DNA of 64,000 bases from positions 1-64,000 of the forward strand of contig NZ_JAQZAN010000029.1 in the NCBI RefSeq assembly GCF_028737255.1, read 5' to 3'. Both the position numbers and the translations under genes were made by a program. Positions 33,996-44,377 of the stretch are shown here, piece after piece. The stretch comes from Actinomycetospora straminea. GTDB lineage: Bacteria; Actinomycetota; Actinomycetes; Mycobacteriales; Pseudonocardiaceae. Every line of letters begins with the position of its first letter. The first letter of the stretch is position 1. Below the pieces are notes generated by a model. It had not been told where the DNA came from, did no database searches, and was given only the letters and a program-made list of their open reading frames with translations.

Positions 33996-34931
33996 TCAGG
34001 TGTCCCCCGCCGCGCGCCGCTCCCGCGGGGTGATGCCGTAGGCGTCCTTGAACCGCCGCGTGAAGTGGGCGGCGTCGCGGAAGCCCCACTCGTGGGCGAC
34101 GGTCGCGATGGCCTTGTGCCGCGCGCCGGGCCGGCCGAGCTCGTCGTGGGCGGCCTCGAGGCGCCGGGCGATGATGGTCTGCTCGAGGCTGCTTCCGGCG
34201 TCGGCGAAGAGCTCGAAGAGCCGGCGCCGCGAGAGCGCGTGCACGGCGGCGATCTCGTCGGCGTCGAGGTCGGGGTCGCGCAGCCGCTGGCGGACGTACT
34301 CGTGGACCTGCGCGAGCAGGGTCTCCCGGGTCGCGCCCGGGTCGCGCGGGCCCGTGGACGCGAGCAGGGCGCGGACGAGGTCGATGGTCGCCGACCCGAT
34401 CGCGGCGGCCTGCTCGGAGGCGGCGAGGCGGTCGGCGGCGGCGAAGAGGTCCACGATGTGCCGGGTGACGAGCCCCGCGAGCGGGCTGGCGTCCAGCCGC
34501 GCCCCGGCCTCGCGGACCACCTCGGGGGGCAGGCCGAGCGCGTCCAGCGGCACCTGCAGCGCCCGCGACGCCCCCGACGTGGCCCAGGAGAAGGCGAAGG
34601 GCGCCGAGAGGTCGACCATCATGAGGCGGCCCGGCGCGACGGTCTGCCGGTGCCCGAACTGCTCGTGGCGCGCGGTGCTCCGCTCCTGGACCGCGAGCGC
34701 CACGATCGGCGTCTCCTCCCGCCGCGCCCGGCGCACGTCGCGGGACATCGCCATCCCCGAGGACTCGCTGCGGAAGAGGGCGAGGCGGCCGAGCTGCCAG
34801 AGGTCCATGCGCGCGTGCAGGTCGGCGTGGGGCGCGAGCGTGACGGTGGCGGCGCTCGTCTCGGCCATCAGCGTCGTGACGATCTCGGCCCGCGCGGTCG
34901 GCGGCACGTCGCAGGAGTCCAACACGAGCAT
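33996..34931 (-). CDS. AraC family regulator with AraC_binding_2 sensor domain
   Basis: The 311-residue protein has an N-terminal ligand domain ('DLHARMDLWQLGRLALFRSESSGMAMSRD', 'RHEQFGHRQTVAPGRLMMVDLSAPFAFSW') and a C-terminal HTH pair ('DADEIAAVHALSRRRLFELFADAGSSLEQTIIARRLEAAHDEL' and 'KAIATVAHEWGFRDAAHFTRRFKDAYGITPRERR'). ATG 34931 is supported by a TACGCT -10 on this strand (34945-34940) 8 bp upstream. It is divergent from an alpha/beta hydrolase gene, its likely target. Confidence 0.9.
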   Translation of the reverse strand: MLVLDSCDVPPTARAEIVTTLMAETSAATVTLAPHADLHARMDLWQLGRLALFRSESSGMAMSRDVRRARREETPIVALAVQERSTARHEQFGHRQTVAPGRLMMVDLSAPFAFSWATSGASRALQVPLDALGLPPEVVREAGARLDASPLAGLVTRHIVDLFAAADRLAASEQAAAIGSATIDLVRALLASTGPRDPGATRETLLAQVHEYVRQRLRDPDLDADEIAAVHALSRRRLFELFADAGSSLEQTIIARRLEAAHDELGRPGARHKAIATVAHEWGFRDAAHFTRRFKDAYGITPRERRAAGDT

Positions 34932-35072
34932 GGTGACTGAGCGTAGAGAGCTGGGGCCACCAGACCAAGCCTCCGACGCACCGAGAGGCAAGAAGTCCGC
35001 ACGCTGGGACAACTCCGGCACCGGTGCTCTACCTACGGTGATCAGACCGTCGTCCGATCGAGGAGCACCGGG

Positions 35073-35939
35073 ATGACCGACGCCCACCAGACCCCCGACA
35101 CCATCGTCCTCGTCCACGGCTTCTGGGTGACCCCGCGGTCGTGGGAGCAGTGGGTCGCCCGCTACGAGGCCCAGGGCTTCCGGGTGATCGCGCCCGCGTA
35201 CCCCGGCTTCGAGGTCGAGGTCGAGTCCCTCAACGCCGACCCCTCCCCCGTCGAGGCGCTCACGGTCCCCGCGATCGTCGAGCACCTCGAGGAGATCCTG
35301 CGCGGCCTGTCGTCCCCGCCGATCATCATCGGGCACTCCGCCGGCGGCGCCTTCACCCAGATCCTGCTCGACCACGGCTTCGGCGCCGCCGGCGTCGCCC
35401 TGAACTCGGCGCCGACCGAGGGCGTGCCGGTGATCCCGCTGTCGCAGGTCAGGGCCACGTTCCCGGTGCTGAAGAACCCGGCCAACCGGCACCGGGCGAT
35501 CCGCTACGACTTCGCGCACTGGAACTACGCGTTCACCAACACCTTCCCCGAGGAGCAGGCCCGCGCGCTCTACGAGCGCTACGCCGTGCCGGTGTCGGGC
35601 CGCATCCTCGTCGAGAGCGCGCTGGCCAACCTCACGCCGGGCCACCAGGGCACCTGGGTCGACTACCACAACGACCGCCGCGCGCCGCTGCTGTTCGTCG
35701 CCGGGAGCTGCGACAACATCATGCCGCCGAAGGTGCAGTGGTCGAACGCGGCGCACTACAAGTCGGAGAAGACGATCACCGAGGTCGTCGAGTACGGCAG
35801 CAAGCCCCACCTCCTGCCCGCCGCGCCGGGCTGGGAGGAGATCGCCGACTACGTCCTGGCCTGGGCGCTGCGCCACGCCACGACCCCGCCACCGATCGTC
35901 CCCGCCCCGGACGCGCCGACCGAGGCGATCACGGTCTGA
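35073..35939 (+). CDS. Alpha/beta hydrolase
   Basis: The 288-residue protein shows 'TIVLVHGFWVTPRSWEQWVARYEAQGFRVIAPAYPGFE' (oxyanion segment), nucleophile Ser in 'PIIIGHSAGGAFTQILLDHGF', and a C-terminal 'GSKPHLLPAAPGWEEIADYVLAWA' with the catalytic His. It falls with EstA/lysophospholipase-like hydrolases; the substrate is unknown. ATG 35073 has a GAGGAG ribosome site, and a TACGGT -10 lies at 35034-35039. The tail (about 20 residues, Pro-rich) is disordered. Confidence 0.88.
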   Translation: MTDAHQTPDTIVLVHGFWVTPRSWEQWVARYEAQGFRVIAPAYPGFEVEVESLNADPSPVEALTVPAIVEHLEEILRGLSSPPIIIGHSAGGAFTQILLDHGFGAAGVALNSAPTEGVPVIPLSQVRATFPVLKNPANRHRAIRYDFAHWNYAFTNTFPEEQARALYERYAVPVSGRILVESALANLTPGHQGTWVDYHNDRRAPLLFVAGSCDNIMPPKVQWSNAAHYKSEKTITEVVEYGSKPHLLPAAPGWEEIADYVLAWALRHATTPPPIVPAPDAPTEAITV

Positions 35940-35968
35940 GCGGCACCGCGCCGCCACCGCCCGCGGGT

Positions 35969-35986
35969 TGTCAACCGTGGTTGACA
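35969..35986. promoter_or_regulatory. 18-bp perfect palindrome upstream of the HTH/ClpN operon
   Basis: TGTCAACC-GT-GGTTGACA is a perfect palindrome (8-bp arms, 2-bp spacer) whose right arm contains a TTGACA -35 hexamer. A second, related palindrome lies 27 bp further on. Likely operator for the HTH protein encoded from 36017. Confidence 0.6.
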
Positions 35987-35996
35987 CGGTCTGTTC

Positions 35997-36012
35997 GTCA
36001 ACGTAGGTTGAC
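35997..36012. promoter_or_regulatory. Second related palindrome at the HTH gene start
   Basis: GTCAAC-GTAG-GTTGAC (6-bp arms) repeats the half-sites of the palindrome at 35969-35986, with centres 27 bp apart. It ends 4 bp before the ATG at 36017, so a bound protein would block transcription or translation initiation. Confidence 0.55.
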
Positions 36013-36016
36013 AGAC

Positions 36017-36232
36017 ATGGCTGATGCGACGGCGGTGGCGGCGGCGGCCACCTCGCGGGACCCGGCGACGGGCCTCGCGGCGGTGGCGTCGCTGCGGACG
36101 CTGCTGGAGTCCCTCGAGGAGCTGCAGGTGCGCAACGCGCGCGACCAGGGGTGGTCGTGGCAGCAGATCGCCGACGGGCTGTCGGTCAGCCGGCAGGCGG
36201 TGCACAAGAAGTACCGCCGCCACCTCGACTGA
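36017..36232 (+). CDS. Small helix-turn-helix DNA-binding protein
   Basis: A 71-residue protein consisting of an Ala-rich N-terminus, a helix ('GLAAVASLRTLLESLEELQVRNAR') and an HTH 'DQGWSWQQIADGLSVSRQAVHKKYRRHLD'. It is just large enough for a dimerising DNA binder. It sits 14 bp before a ClpN-domain gene and behind two palindromes, and is the likely autoregulator. The pair is common in actinobacteria, where its role is not established. Confidence 0.85.
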   Translation: MADATAVAAAATSRDPATGLAAVASLRTLLESLEELQVRNARDQGWSWQQIADGLSVSRQAVHKKYRRHLD

Positions 36233-36246
36233 GCACAGGAGGCGAC

Positions 36247-36798
36247 GTGTTCGAACGGTTCACCGACCCGGCGCGCCGGGTCGTCGTGCTCGCGCAGGAG
36301 TCCGCGCGCGAGCGCGGGGACGACACGATCCGCAGCGAGCACCTGCTGCTCGGCGTCTGCCGGGCGACCGACAGCCGCGGGGCCGCCCTGCTCGCGGCCC
36401 ACGGGGTGACGCTGCGCGAGGTCGAGGACGACCTCCGCCGCTCCACGGTGTCCGACCGCGACGCCCTGGCCAGCGTGGGGATCGACCTCGATGAGGTCCG
36501 CGAGCGCGTCGAGGACGCCTTCGGCCCCGGCGCGCTGGAGAGCACCCGGGCCGCGGGGCGCCGGCGGCGCCGCTGGGGGCACCGCCCCGTCGACCGGGGC
36601 GCGAAGAAGGTGCTGGAGCTGGCGCTGCGGGAGGCCGTGCACCACGGCGACCGGACGATCGGCACCGAGCACGTGCTGCTCGGGATGCTGCACACGGCCA
36701 CCGGGCGCGCGGAGCCCCTGCTCGCCGCCCGCGGCGTCACGCTGGCCGGGATGCGGGCCGCTCTCGACCACGACGCGCCCGGGGCGGCCAGCGGCTGA
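36247..36798 (+). CDS. Clp N-terminal domain protein without ATPase
   Basis: The 183-residue protein carries two Clp_N repeats ('FERFTDPARRVVVLAQESARERGDDTIRSEHLLLGVCRA' and 'RGAKKVLELALREAVHHGDRTIGTEHVLLGMLHTATG') joined by a basic linker ('AAGRRRRRWGHR'). There are no AAA+ modules, so it cannot unfold substrates itself; it may act as an adaptor, or bind a ligand to control the neighbouring HTH protein. GTG 36247 follows an AGGAGG-like site. Confidence 0.88.
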   Translation: MFERFTDPARRVVVLAQESARERGDDTIRSEHLLLGVCRATDSRGAALLAAHGVTLREVEDDLRRSTVSDRDALASVGIDLDEVRERVEDAFGPGALESTRAAGRRRRRWGHRPVDRGAKKVLELALREAVHHGDRTIGTEHVLLGMLHTATGRAEPLLAARGVTLAGMRAALDHDAPGAASG

Positions 36799-36808
36799 CC
36801 GCGAAGCG

Positions 36809-37024
36809 TCAGAAGGACGGGCTGTTCGCGTAGAAGATCAGGAGTCCGAGGATCAGCAGGCCGCCGAGGACGAAGGCGAGGTCGCTCTTGCCGCGGTAGA
36901 CCGTGCGGTTGGCGAAGATCAGGCTGGCGTCGCGGCGGGCACGGAAGTACTCCGCCCAGCGCCGCCCCACGACGAACCCCAGCGTGACGCCGACGACGAT
37001 GCCTGCAGCGATGAGCGTGCCCAC
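36809..37024 (-). CDS. Small membrane protein, 71 aa
   Basis: VGTLIAAGIVVGVTLGFVVGRR forms an N-terminal membrane helix; a basic middle (WAEYFRARRDASLIFANRTVYRGKSD) and a second helix (LAFVLGGLLILGLLIFYAN) follow. No family recognised. The GTG at 37024 fits the hydrophobic start; the frame is open further upstream to 37096 but that part is not protein-like. Confidence 0.6.
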   Translation of the reverse strand: MGTLIAAGIVVGVTLGFVVGRRWAEYFRARRDASLIFANRTVYRGKSDLAFVLGGLLILGLLIFYANSPSF

Positions 37025-37278
37025 GGATGACCCCCTGGTCTCGTGCGCCCCAGTGTCACCTCTGGCCACACGATCGGGTGAGACGACACGCCGCACACCC
37101 GTTTGCGCCGGGCGAGACGTCGGGCGAGGGAGTCCTCTGCTGCGTGCGACGCAGCGAGGGCGTCCCTCGCTGCGATCGGGCCGCTCGCGGGTTGGGGAGC
37201 GAAGGTCACACCGGCTGCCTGGCAGGCAGCCACGGTGACCTTCGCTCCCCGATCAACCCCGCACCGAGCGCACGGGCC
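37025..37278. other. Intergenic region downstream of gcvP
   Basis: About 250 bp without a convincing gene. The distal half is occupied by the long hairpin at 37194-37250; the rest shows short GC-rich repeats (ctgcgacgcagcg-like) but nothing recognisable. Confidence 0.5.
37194..37250 (-). terminator. Long two-tier hairpin downstream of gcvP, probable terminator
   Basis: Outer arms of 16 bp (37194-37209 and 37235-37250, GGGGAGCGAAGGTCAC and its complement) enclose a second hairpin of 9 bp (37213-37221 and 37223-37231). It lies 29 bp past the gcvP stop on the minus strand. No T-tract is present. Confidence 0.7.
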
Positions 37279-40269
<2,991 letters not shown>

Positions 40270-40334
40270 GACGCCTCCGGTGCAGGGCGGGCTGGGGCCT
40301 CGCGCGACTCGGACGTCCCCGTCCGTCGCGCGGC

Positions 40335-40575
40335 CTCCCCCTCTGCCGCTGCCCGCTCCCGTGCGGGCGCCTGAGAGCTTCGCCGGTGGGGTGGGCTCAC
40401 CCTCGGCTTGCACCGTCGGCGGGATCGCGCTCCGGGCAGGACCCGGACCGGTCACCACTTTCCAGAGGTCGTCTCCTCTGCGCGGTCGGGGTGCCTGAGA
40501 GGTTCCGGGGAGGAGTTGCTCCTTCGGCGCCTGCGCCCAGAGGCTTCTGACTGCAGGTCTCTCCCGCGCGGTGTC
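40335..40575 (-). ncRNA. Tandem glycine riboswitch upstream of gcvP
   Basis: On the minus strand two aptamers follow each other. The first starts about 40572 with GCGCGGGAGAGACC and has its conserved CTCTCAGGC core around 40493-40502. The second has the same core around 40369-40378, preceded by GACGGTGCAAGCCGAGGG. The duplicated 'GGnnCTCTCAGGC' core, the short linker with CAGAGGAGACGACCTCTGG, and the place directly before gcvP match the glycine riboswitch class. Glycine binding normally turns expression on. A TACCCT -10 hexamer (40597-40592) lies about 20 bp before the first aptamer. Confidence 0.93.
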
Positions 40576-40860
40576 CAAGAACGACGCGATGAGGGTACCT
40601 CAGATGGCGTCGCCGACCCAGGACCTGCGTGGGCCGCATCACCGGTTCCGGGCGCTGCCGAGGTCGTCAGCGCTGCCGGCGCGACGACACCCACGGCATC
40701 CTCGGGAGATCATCGTGGAGAGCACGCCGCGCGACCTTCGGGCCCGCCGGGACCCCAGGGGCACGTTGCGCACGATCAGCGGGCCGTGAGGTCTGCCGAA
40801 CGTGCCCCTCGCCGACCGGCTCTCCAGGACGATCTCCCCGGAGTGTCGTCAGCGCTGGTG
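40576..40860. other. Intergenic region between riboswitch and MerR gene
   Basis: About 285 bp. It holds the gcvP promoter (TACCCT at 40597-40592 on the minus strand) and, nearer the MerR gene, an inverted repeat at 40758-40808. No small gene was recognised. Confidence 0.5.
40758..40808 (-). terminator. Inverted repeat downstream of the MerR gene, possible terminator
   Basis: GGGGCACGTT (40758-40767) and AACGTGCCCC (40799-40808) are perfect 10-bp arms around a 31-nt GC-rich spacer. The element lies 53 bp past the MerR stop on the minus strand. The long loop makes it weaker than the other hairpins in this window. Confidence 0.35.
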
Positions 40861-41478
40861 TCACCCGGCGGTGCGTGTCCCCCGGGCCCGGCGGGAGGCG
40901 AGCTCGTCCTCCGGCGCGTGGTCGACGGCGGCGGCGTCGGCGCGCTCGGCCGGGAAGCGCGAGATGCTCCCGGAGATCTCGCGCATGGCGCCGCCGACGG
41001 CGATGCCGAAGACGCCCTGGCCGCCCTGGAGCAGGTCGACGACCTCCTCGGGCGAGGTGCACTCGTAGACCGTGACCCCGTCGGAGAAGAGGGTGATGCG
41101 CGCGAGGTCGCGCACCCCGTGGCGACGCAGCTGCTCGACGGCGACGCGGATGTTGTTCAGCGAGACGCCGGTGTCGAGGAGGTTCTTGACCACCTTGAGC
41201 ACCGCGAGGTCCTTGAACGAGTACAGGCGCTGCGAGCCGGAGCCGGTCGCGGTGCGGATGCTCGGCACCACGAGCTTCGTGCGCGCCCAGTAGTCGAGCT
41301 GGCGGTAGGTGATGCCGACGATCTGGCAGGCGGCGGGACCGCGGTAGCCGAGGACGTCACCGGTGTCCGCATCCGTGTCGCCGAACAGCTCGTCGGCGAA
41401 CAACAGGCCCTGCTCACCCTCCGGGCCGAGGGGCTCGAGCTCGGGGCCGGCGGGACCGCCGTCCTGACCACCGCTCAC
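40861..41478 (-). CDS. MerR family regulator (Rv1830-like)
   Basis: After a low-complexity N-terminus the product has a MerR HTH: 'GYRGPAACQIVGITYRQLDYWARTKLVVPSIRTATGSGSQRLYSFKDLAVLKVVKNLLDTGVSLNNIRVAVEQLR', then a C-terminal domain 'RITLFSDGVTVYECTSPEEVVDLLQGGQGVFGIAVGGAMREISGSI'. Order and features match mycobacterial Rv1830, a regulator near gcvP and the FtsR gene. GTG 41478 has a GGGAGG ribosome site. A TACTCT -10 (41582-41577) with a palindrome just upstream suggests autoregulation. Confidence 0.9.
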   Translation of the reverse strand: MSGGQDGGPAGPELEPLGPEGEQGLLFADELFGDTDADTGDVLGYRGPAACQIVGITYRQLDYWARTKLVVPSIRTATGSGSQRLYSFKDLAVLKVVKNLLDTGVSLNNIRVAVEQLRRHGVRDLARITLFSDGVTVYECTSPEEVVDLLQGGQGVFGIAVGGAMREISGSISRFPAERADAAAVDHAPEDELASRRARGTRTAG

Positions 41479-41591
41479 CGACTGCCTCCCTCGTACCGTG
41501 GTGTCGCCGACGGTACGAGCGGCGGAGACGGGGGTCAACGCGACGCGCGGCGACTCTCGACCTCGAGTTCAGGGTGAGAGTAGCGGGGCGT

Positions 41592-41610
41592 CGGACACGC
41601 TATGTGTCCG
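41592..41610. promoter_or_regulatory. Inverted repeat at the MerR gene promoter
   Basis: CGGACAC (41592-41598) and GTGTCCG (41604-41610) are perfect 7-bp arms around GCTAT. The site is in the spacer/-35 area of the MerR gene promoter, where MerR proteins usually bind, and overlaps the stop codon of the nuclease gene. It could also be a small terminator. Confidence 0.4.
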
Positions 41611-42073
41611 CCCCTCGGAAGTCCTCCGGGGACACCGAGTCGAGGAACTCGCGGAACTTCTCGACCTCGTCCTCCTGCTCGTCGGGGATGACGAGCCCGG
41701 CCTCGGAGAGCACACCCTCCTCGGCGTGGATCGGCACGCCCACGCGCAGGGCCAGCGCCACGGAGTCGCTGGGACGGGCCGACACGCGTACGTCGCCGTC
41801 GAAGACGAGCTCGGCGTAGAAGGTGCCCTCCTGCAGATCGATGATCCGCACCTGCTCCAGGCGCCGGTCCAGCGCGCCCAGCACGTCCTTGAGCAGGTCG
41901 TGCGTCAGCGGACGGGCCGGCTTGACGCCCTGCTGCTCGAGGGCGATGGCGGTGGCCTCCACCGATCCGATCCAGATCGGGAGGTAACGGTCACCCTCGG
42001 CCTCCCGCAGGAGGAGGATCGGCTGGTTCGCGGGGAGCTCGACCCGCACACCCACGACACGCATCTCGCTCAT
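41600..42073 (-). CDS. Bifunctional nuclease family protein (DUF151)
   Basis: The 157-residue protein is a DUF151 member: 'VVGVRVELPANQPILLLREAEGDRYLPIWIGSVEATAIALEQQGVKPARPLTHDLLKDVLGALDRRLEQVRI' and 'FYAELVFDGDVRVSARPSDSVALALRVGVPIHAEEGVL'. The family is named for plant bifunctional nucleases; in bacteria its role is unclear. It lies between two MerR genes exactly as Rv1829 does in mycobacteria. Confidence 0.92.
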   Translation of the reverse strand: MSEMRVVGVRVELPANQPILLLREAEGDRYLPIWIGSVEATAIALEQQGVKPARPLTHDLLKDVLGALDRRLEQVRIIDLQEGTFYAELVFDGDVRVSARPSDSVALALRVGVPIHAEEGVLSEAGLVIPDEQEDEVEKFREFLDSVSPEDFRGADT

Positions 42074-42289
42074 GCGACTCGCCCTCCTCCTGGTCGGGCC
42101 CGCAGGCTCCGTCTCCCAGCCCTCGGTCGACGAACCGTGACGCTACACGCTCCGCGACCGCCGCGCGCGCGTCCGAGGGACGCTCCGGGCGCGCGTCGCC
42201 GAGCGGGTGCGGGGCCCGTGTGCCGGGGTCGTGGCGGGCTCGTGACGGCCGTGTGACGCCCTGGTCGGCGGCGTCCCGTGGCCCCGCCG

Positions 42290-43207
42290 TCAGCGCCGCA
42301 GACCGTGGCGCAGGCCCGCGCCGACGAGCAGGGCGTGCAGGCGCCCGGACAGGGCGGCGAGCTCGGCGGACAGCTCCTCGGCGCGCCGGGCCGCCTCCGG
42401 GCCGCGACTGCGCGCGACCGGCGTGACGAGCTGCGCGAGCAGACCGACCTCGCGGTCGGCGCCGGCGCGCACGGAGCGCAGCAGGCGGGGCTCGACGCCG
42501 AGGCGGGCGAGCGAGGCCGCGGTGCGCGCGACGAGCACGTCCTCGGGCTCGTAGCGCCCGTCGGCGTCGGGGCGCAGGATGCCGTGGCTCTCCAGGCCGT
42601 CGAGCAGCGCGGCGTCCACGCCGTCCTCGGCGAGCAGCACGTCACGACCCACGGTGTCCCCGCGCGCGACCCCGGCGACCGGGCCGTCGGGGTCCTCGTC
42701 GGGCTCGACGCGGTCGGCCACCGAGGCGAGGCTGCGCAGCCGCGCCGTGGCCCCGGCGCTGGGGCCACCGCCGTTCGCGGAGGGACCCGAGGGGCCACCG
42801 GGACCCCCGGGCCCGCCCGGTCCCCCGCCGTCGATCGCCGGGCCGCCGGCGAGCGCTGTCCCGGTGCTGCCGGTGGTCCCGGCGCCGCCGCCGACCGGCA
42901 GGTCACCGGGCAGCGACGGGCCGCCGGGCACGGGGTTCCGGTCGAACTCCTCGAGCCGGGACCGGATGACCTTGAGCGGCAGGTAGTGGTCGCGCTGCGC
43001 GGACAGGACGAACCGCAGCCGGACGACGTCGTCGTGCGAGAACTGGCGGTAGCCCGCCGGCGTGCGCGCCGGGCGGATCAGCCCCTCGGACTCGAGAAAG
43101 CGGATCTTGGAGATCGTGATCTCCGGGAACTCGGCGCGCAGCGCGTCCAGGACCGAGCCGATCGAGAGGGGGGCTCCCCCCGGCTCCGGCAGCCCGGCGG
43201 CGGTCAC
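42290..43207 (-). CDS. ftsR: MerR-type transcriptional activator FtsR
   Basis: The N-terminal 'LSIGSVLDALRAEFPEITISKIRFLESEGLIRPARTPAGYRQFSHDDVVRLRFVLSAQRDHYLPLKVIRSRLEEF' is the FtsR/Rv1828 HTH; the C-terminus ('EDGVDAALLDGLESHGILRPDADGRYEPEDVLVARTAASLARLGVEPRLLRSV') is the partner domain. In corynebacteria FtsR activates ftsZ. A Gly/Pro-rich linker of about 70 residues (GGPGGPGGPGGPSGP) is longer than usual. GTG 43207 overlaps the garA stop by 4 bp. Confidence 0.9.
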   Translation of the reverse strand: MTAAGLPEPGGAPLSIGSVLDALRAEFPEITISKIRFLESEGLIRPARTPAGYRQFSHDDVVRLRFVLSAQRDHYLPLKVIRSRLEEFDRNPVPGGPSLPGDLPVGGGAGTTGSTGTALAGGPAIDGGGPGGPGGPGGPSGPSANGGGPSAGATARLRSLASVADRVEPDEDPDGPVAGVARGDTVGRDVLLAEDGVDAALLDGLESHGILRPDADGRYEPEDVLVARTAASLARLGVEPRLLRSVRAGADREVGLLAQLVTPVARSRGPEAARRAEELSAELAALSGRLHALLVGAGLRHGLRR

Positions 43208-43671
43208 TCCAGCCCCGCCCCCGCCCCGGCCGACCCGCCGTCGCGGGGGCCGGTGAGGAAGACGAGACGGAACTTGCCGATCTGCACCTCGTCGCCGTTG
43301 GCGAGCACCGCGGTGTCGACCGGCTCGCGGTTGACGTACGTGCCGTTGAGGCTGCCGACGTCGACCACCACGAACTCCGCGCCGTCGCGGCGGAACTCCG
43401 CGTGCCGGCGGGAGACGGTGACGTCGTCGAGGAAGATGTCCGAGTCGGGGTGGCGACCGGCGCTCGTGGTGTCGCGGTCGAGCAGGAAGCGCGATCCCGC
43501 GTTCGGGCCACGCTTCACCACCAGCAGCGCCGAGCCCGCCGGCAGCGAGTCGACCCCGGAGACCGGGGCGCCGCGCGACTCGGTCTCGGGCTCGGCCAGG
43601 AAGTCGGCCCGGAAGACCGACGTCGTCTCGCCCTGACGCTCGGGGGGGACCGGGGGACCGCCTGTGCTCAC
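43204..43671 (-). CDS. garA: FHA-domain protein GarA/OdhI
   Basis: GarA binds and inhibits 2-oxoglutarate-linked enzymes and is switched off by Ser/Thr kinase phosphorylation. The 155-residue product has the phospho-acceptor motif 'GETTSVFRADFL' (the double Thr) and an FHA domain: 'LLVVKRGPNAGSRFLLDRDTTSAGRHPDSDIFLDDVTVSRRHAEFRR' and 'VDVGSLNGTYVNREPVDTAVLANGDEVQIGKFRLVFL', with conserved Arg, Ser-Arg-Arg-His and Asn-Gly. GTG 43671 is the start. It forms a coupled pair with ftsR. Confidence 0.95.
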   Translation of the reverse strand: MSTGGPPVPPERQGETTSVFRADFLAEPETESRGAPVSGVDSLPAGSALLVVKRGPNAGSRFLLDRDTTSAGRHPDSDIFLDDVTVSRRHAEFRRDGAEFVVVDVGSLNGTYVNREPVDTAVLANGDEVQIGKFRLVFLTGPRDGGSAGAGAGLE

Positions 43672-43926
43672 CGTGCTCCTCCGTCGTGTCGTGCTCGTCC
43701 AGGTCGTCCCGCCCGTCCCCGGAGGCCGCCGCGCGGCGCGGTGGAGGCGCCGGTGCGGGGCTCGGTGACGGATCGTCGCGAGGTGGCCGACACGGTACCG
43801 GTCCCCGTCACGGGGTCGAGGCCCTCCCCACCCTCGGTGAGCGGACGTCGGCGTGCCGTGGCGGAGCGTGCAGGGCCGTGTCCCGTCGAGGCCTCGGTCG
43901 AGCCCGACAGCCACCCCGACCGTGCC

Positions 43927-44316
43927 TCAGGACCCCTCGACGAGATCCTGGTACGCGGCCGCGTCGAGCAGCTCGTCGAGCGCGCGGGGGTCGGGCACCC
44001 GCAGCTCCATCATCCAGCCCGAGCCGTAGGGGTCGGAGTTGATGAGCTCGGGGGTGTCGGCCAGCGTGTCGTTGACCGCCGTCACCTCGCCGTCGAGCGG
44101 CGCGTAGATCTCCGAGACCGACTTCGTCGACTCGACCTCGGCCACCGACTCGCCCGACGACACCGACGTCCCCACCGACGGCAGCTGGACGAAGACCACG
44201 TCGCCCAGCTGGTCCTGCGCGTAGTCGGTGATGCCGACCCGGACGACCGAGGAGTCGCCCTCGGTCGCCGTGATCCACTCGTGCTCGGCGGTGTAGCGCA
44301 GGCCCTCGGGGACCAC
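43927..44316 (-). CDS. gcvH: Glycine cleavage system H protein
   Basis: The 129-residue lipoyl carrier of glycine cleavage. The sequence 'GLRYTAEHEWI', 'VGITDYAQDQLGDVVFVQLPSVGTSV' and the lipoylated Lys in 'AEVESTKSVSEIYAPLDGEVTAVN' are standard, and the length is normal. It is the first gene of the block that continues with garA and ftsR; a 255-bp gap with a TACCGT -10 (43797-43792) suggests garA also has its own promoter. Confidence 0.96.
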   Translation of the reverse strand: MVPEGLRYTAEHEWITATEGDSSVVRVGITDYAQDQLGDVVFVQLPSVGTSVSSGESVAEVESTKSVSEIYAPLDGEVTAVNDTLADTPELINSDPYGSGWMMELRVPDPRALDELLDAAAYQDLVEGS

Positions 44317-44377
44317 GGGCGGCTCCTCACGTCATCGGGGCACGCAGCGGTTACCGCGGCGTACGGGCGGCGGCAGG

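Noticed and set aside
40270-40578. N-terminal extension of GcvP by about 100 residues
   Set aside because: The extension is the translated glycine riboswitch; family similarity starts at ATG 40269.
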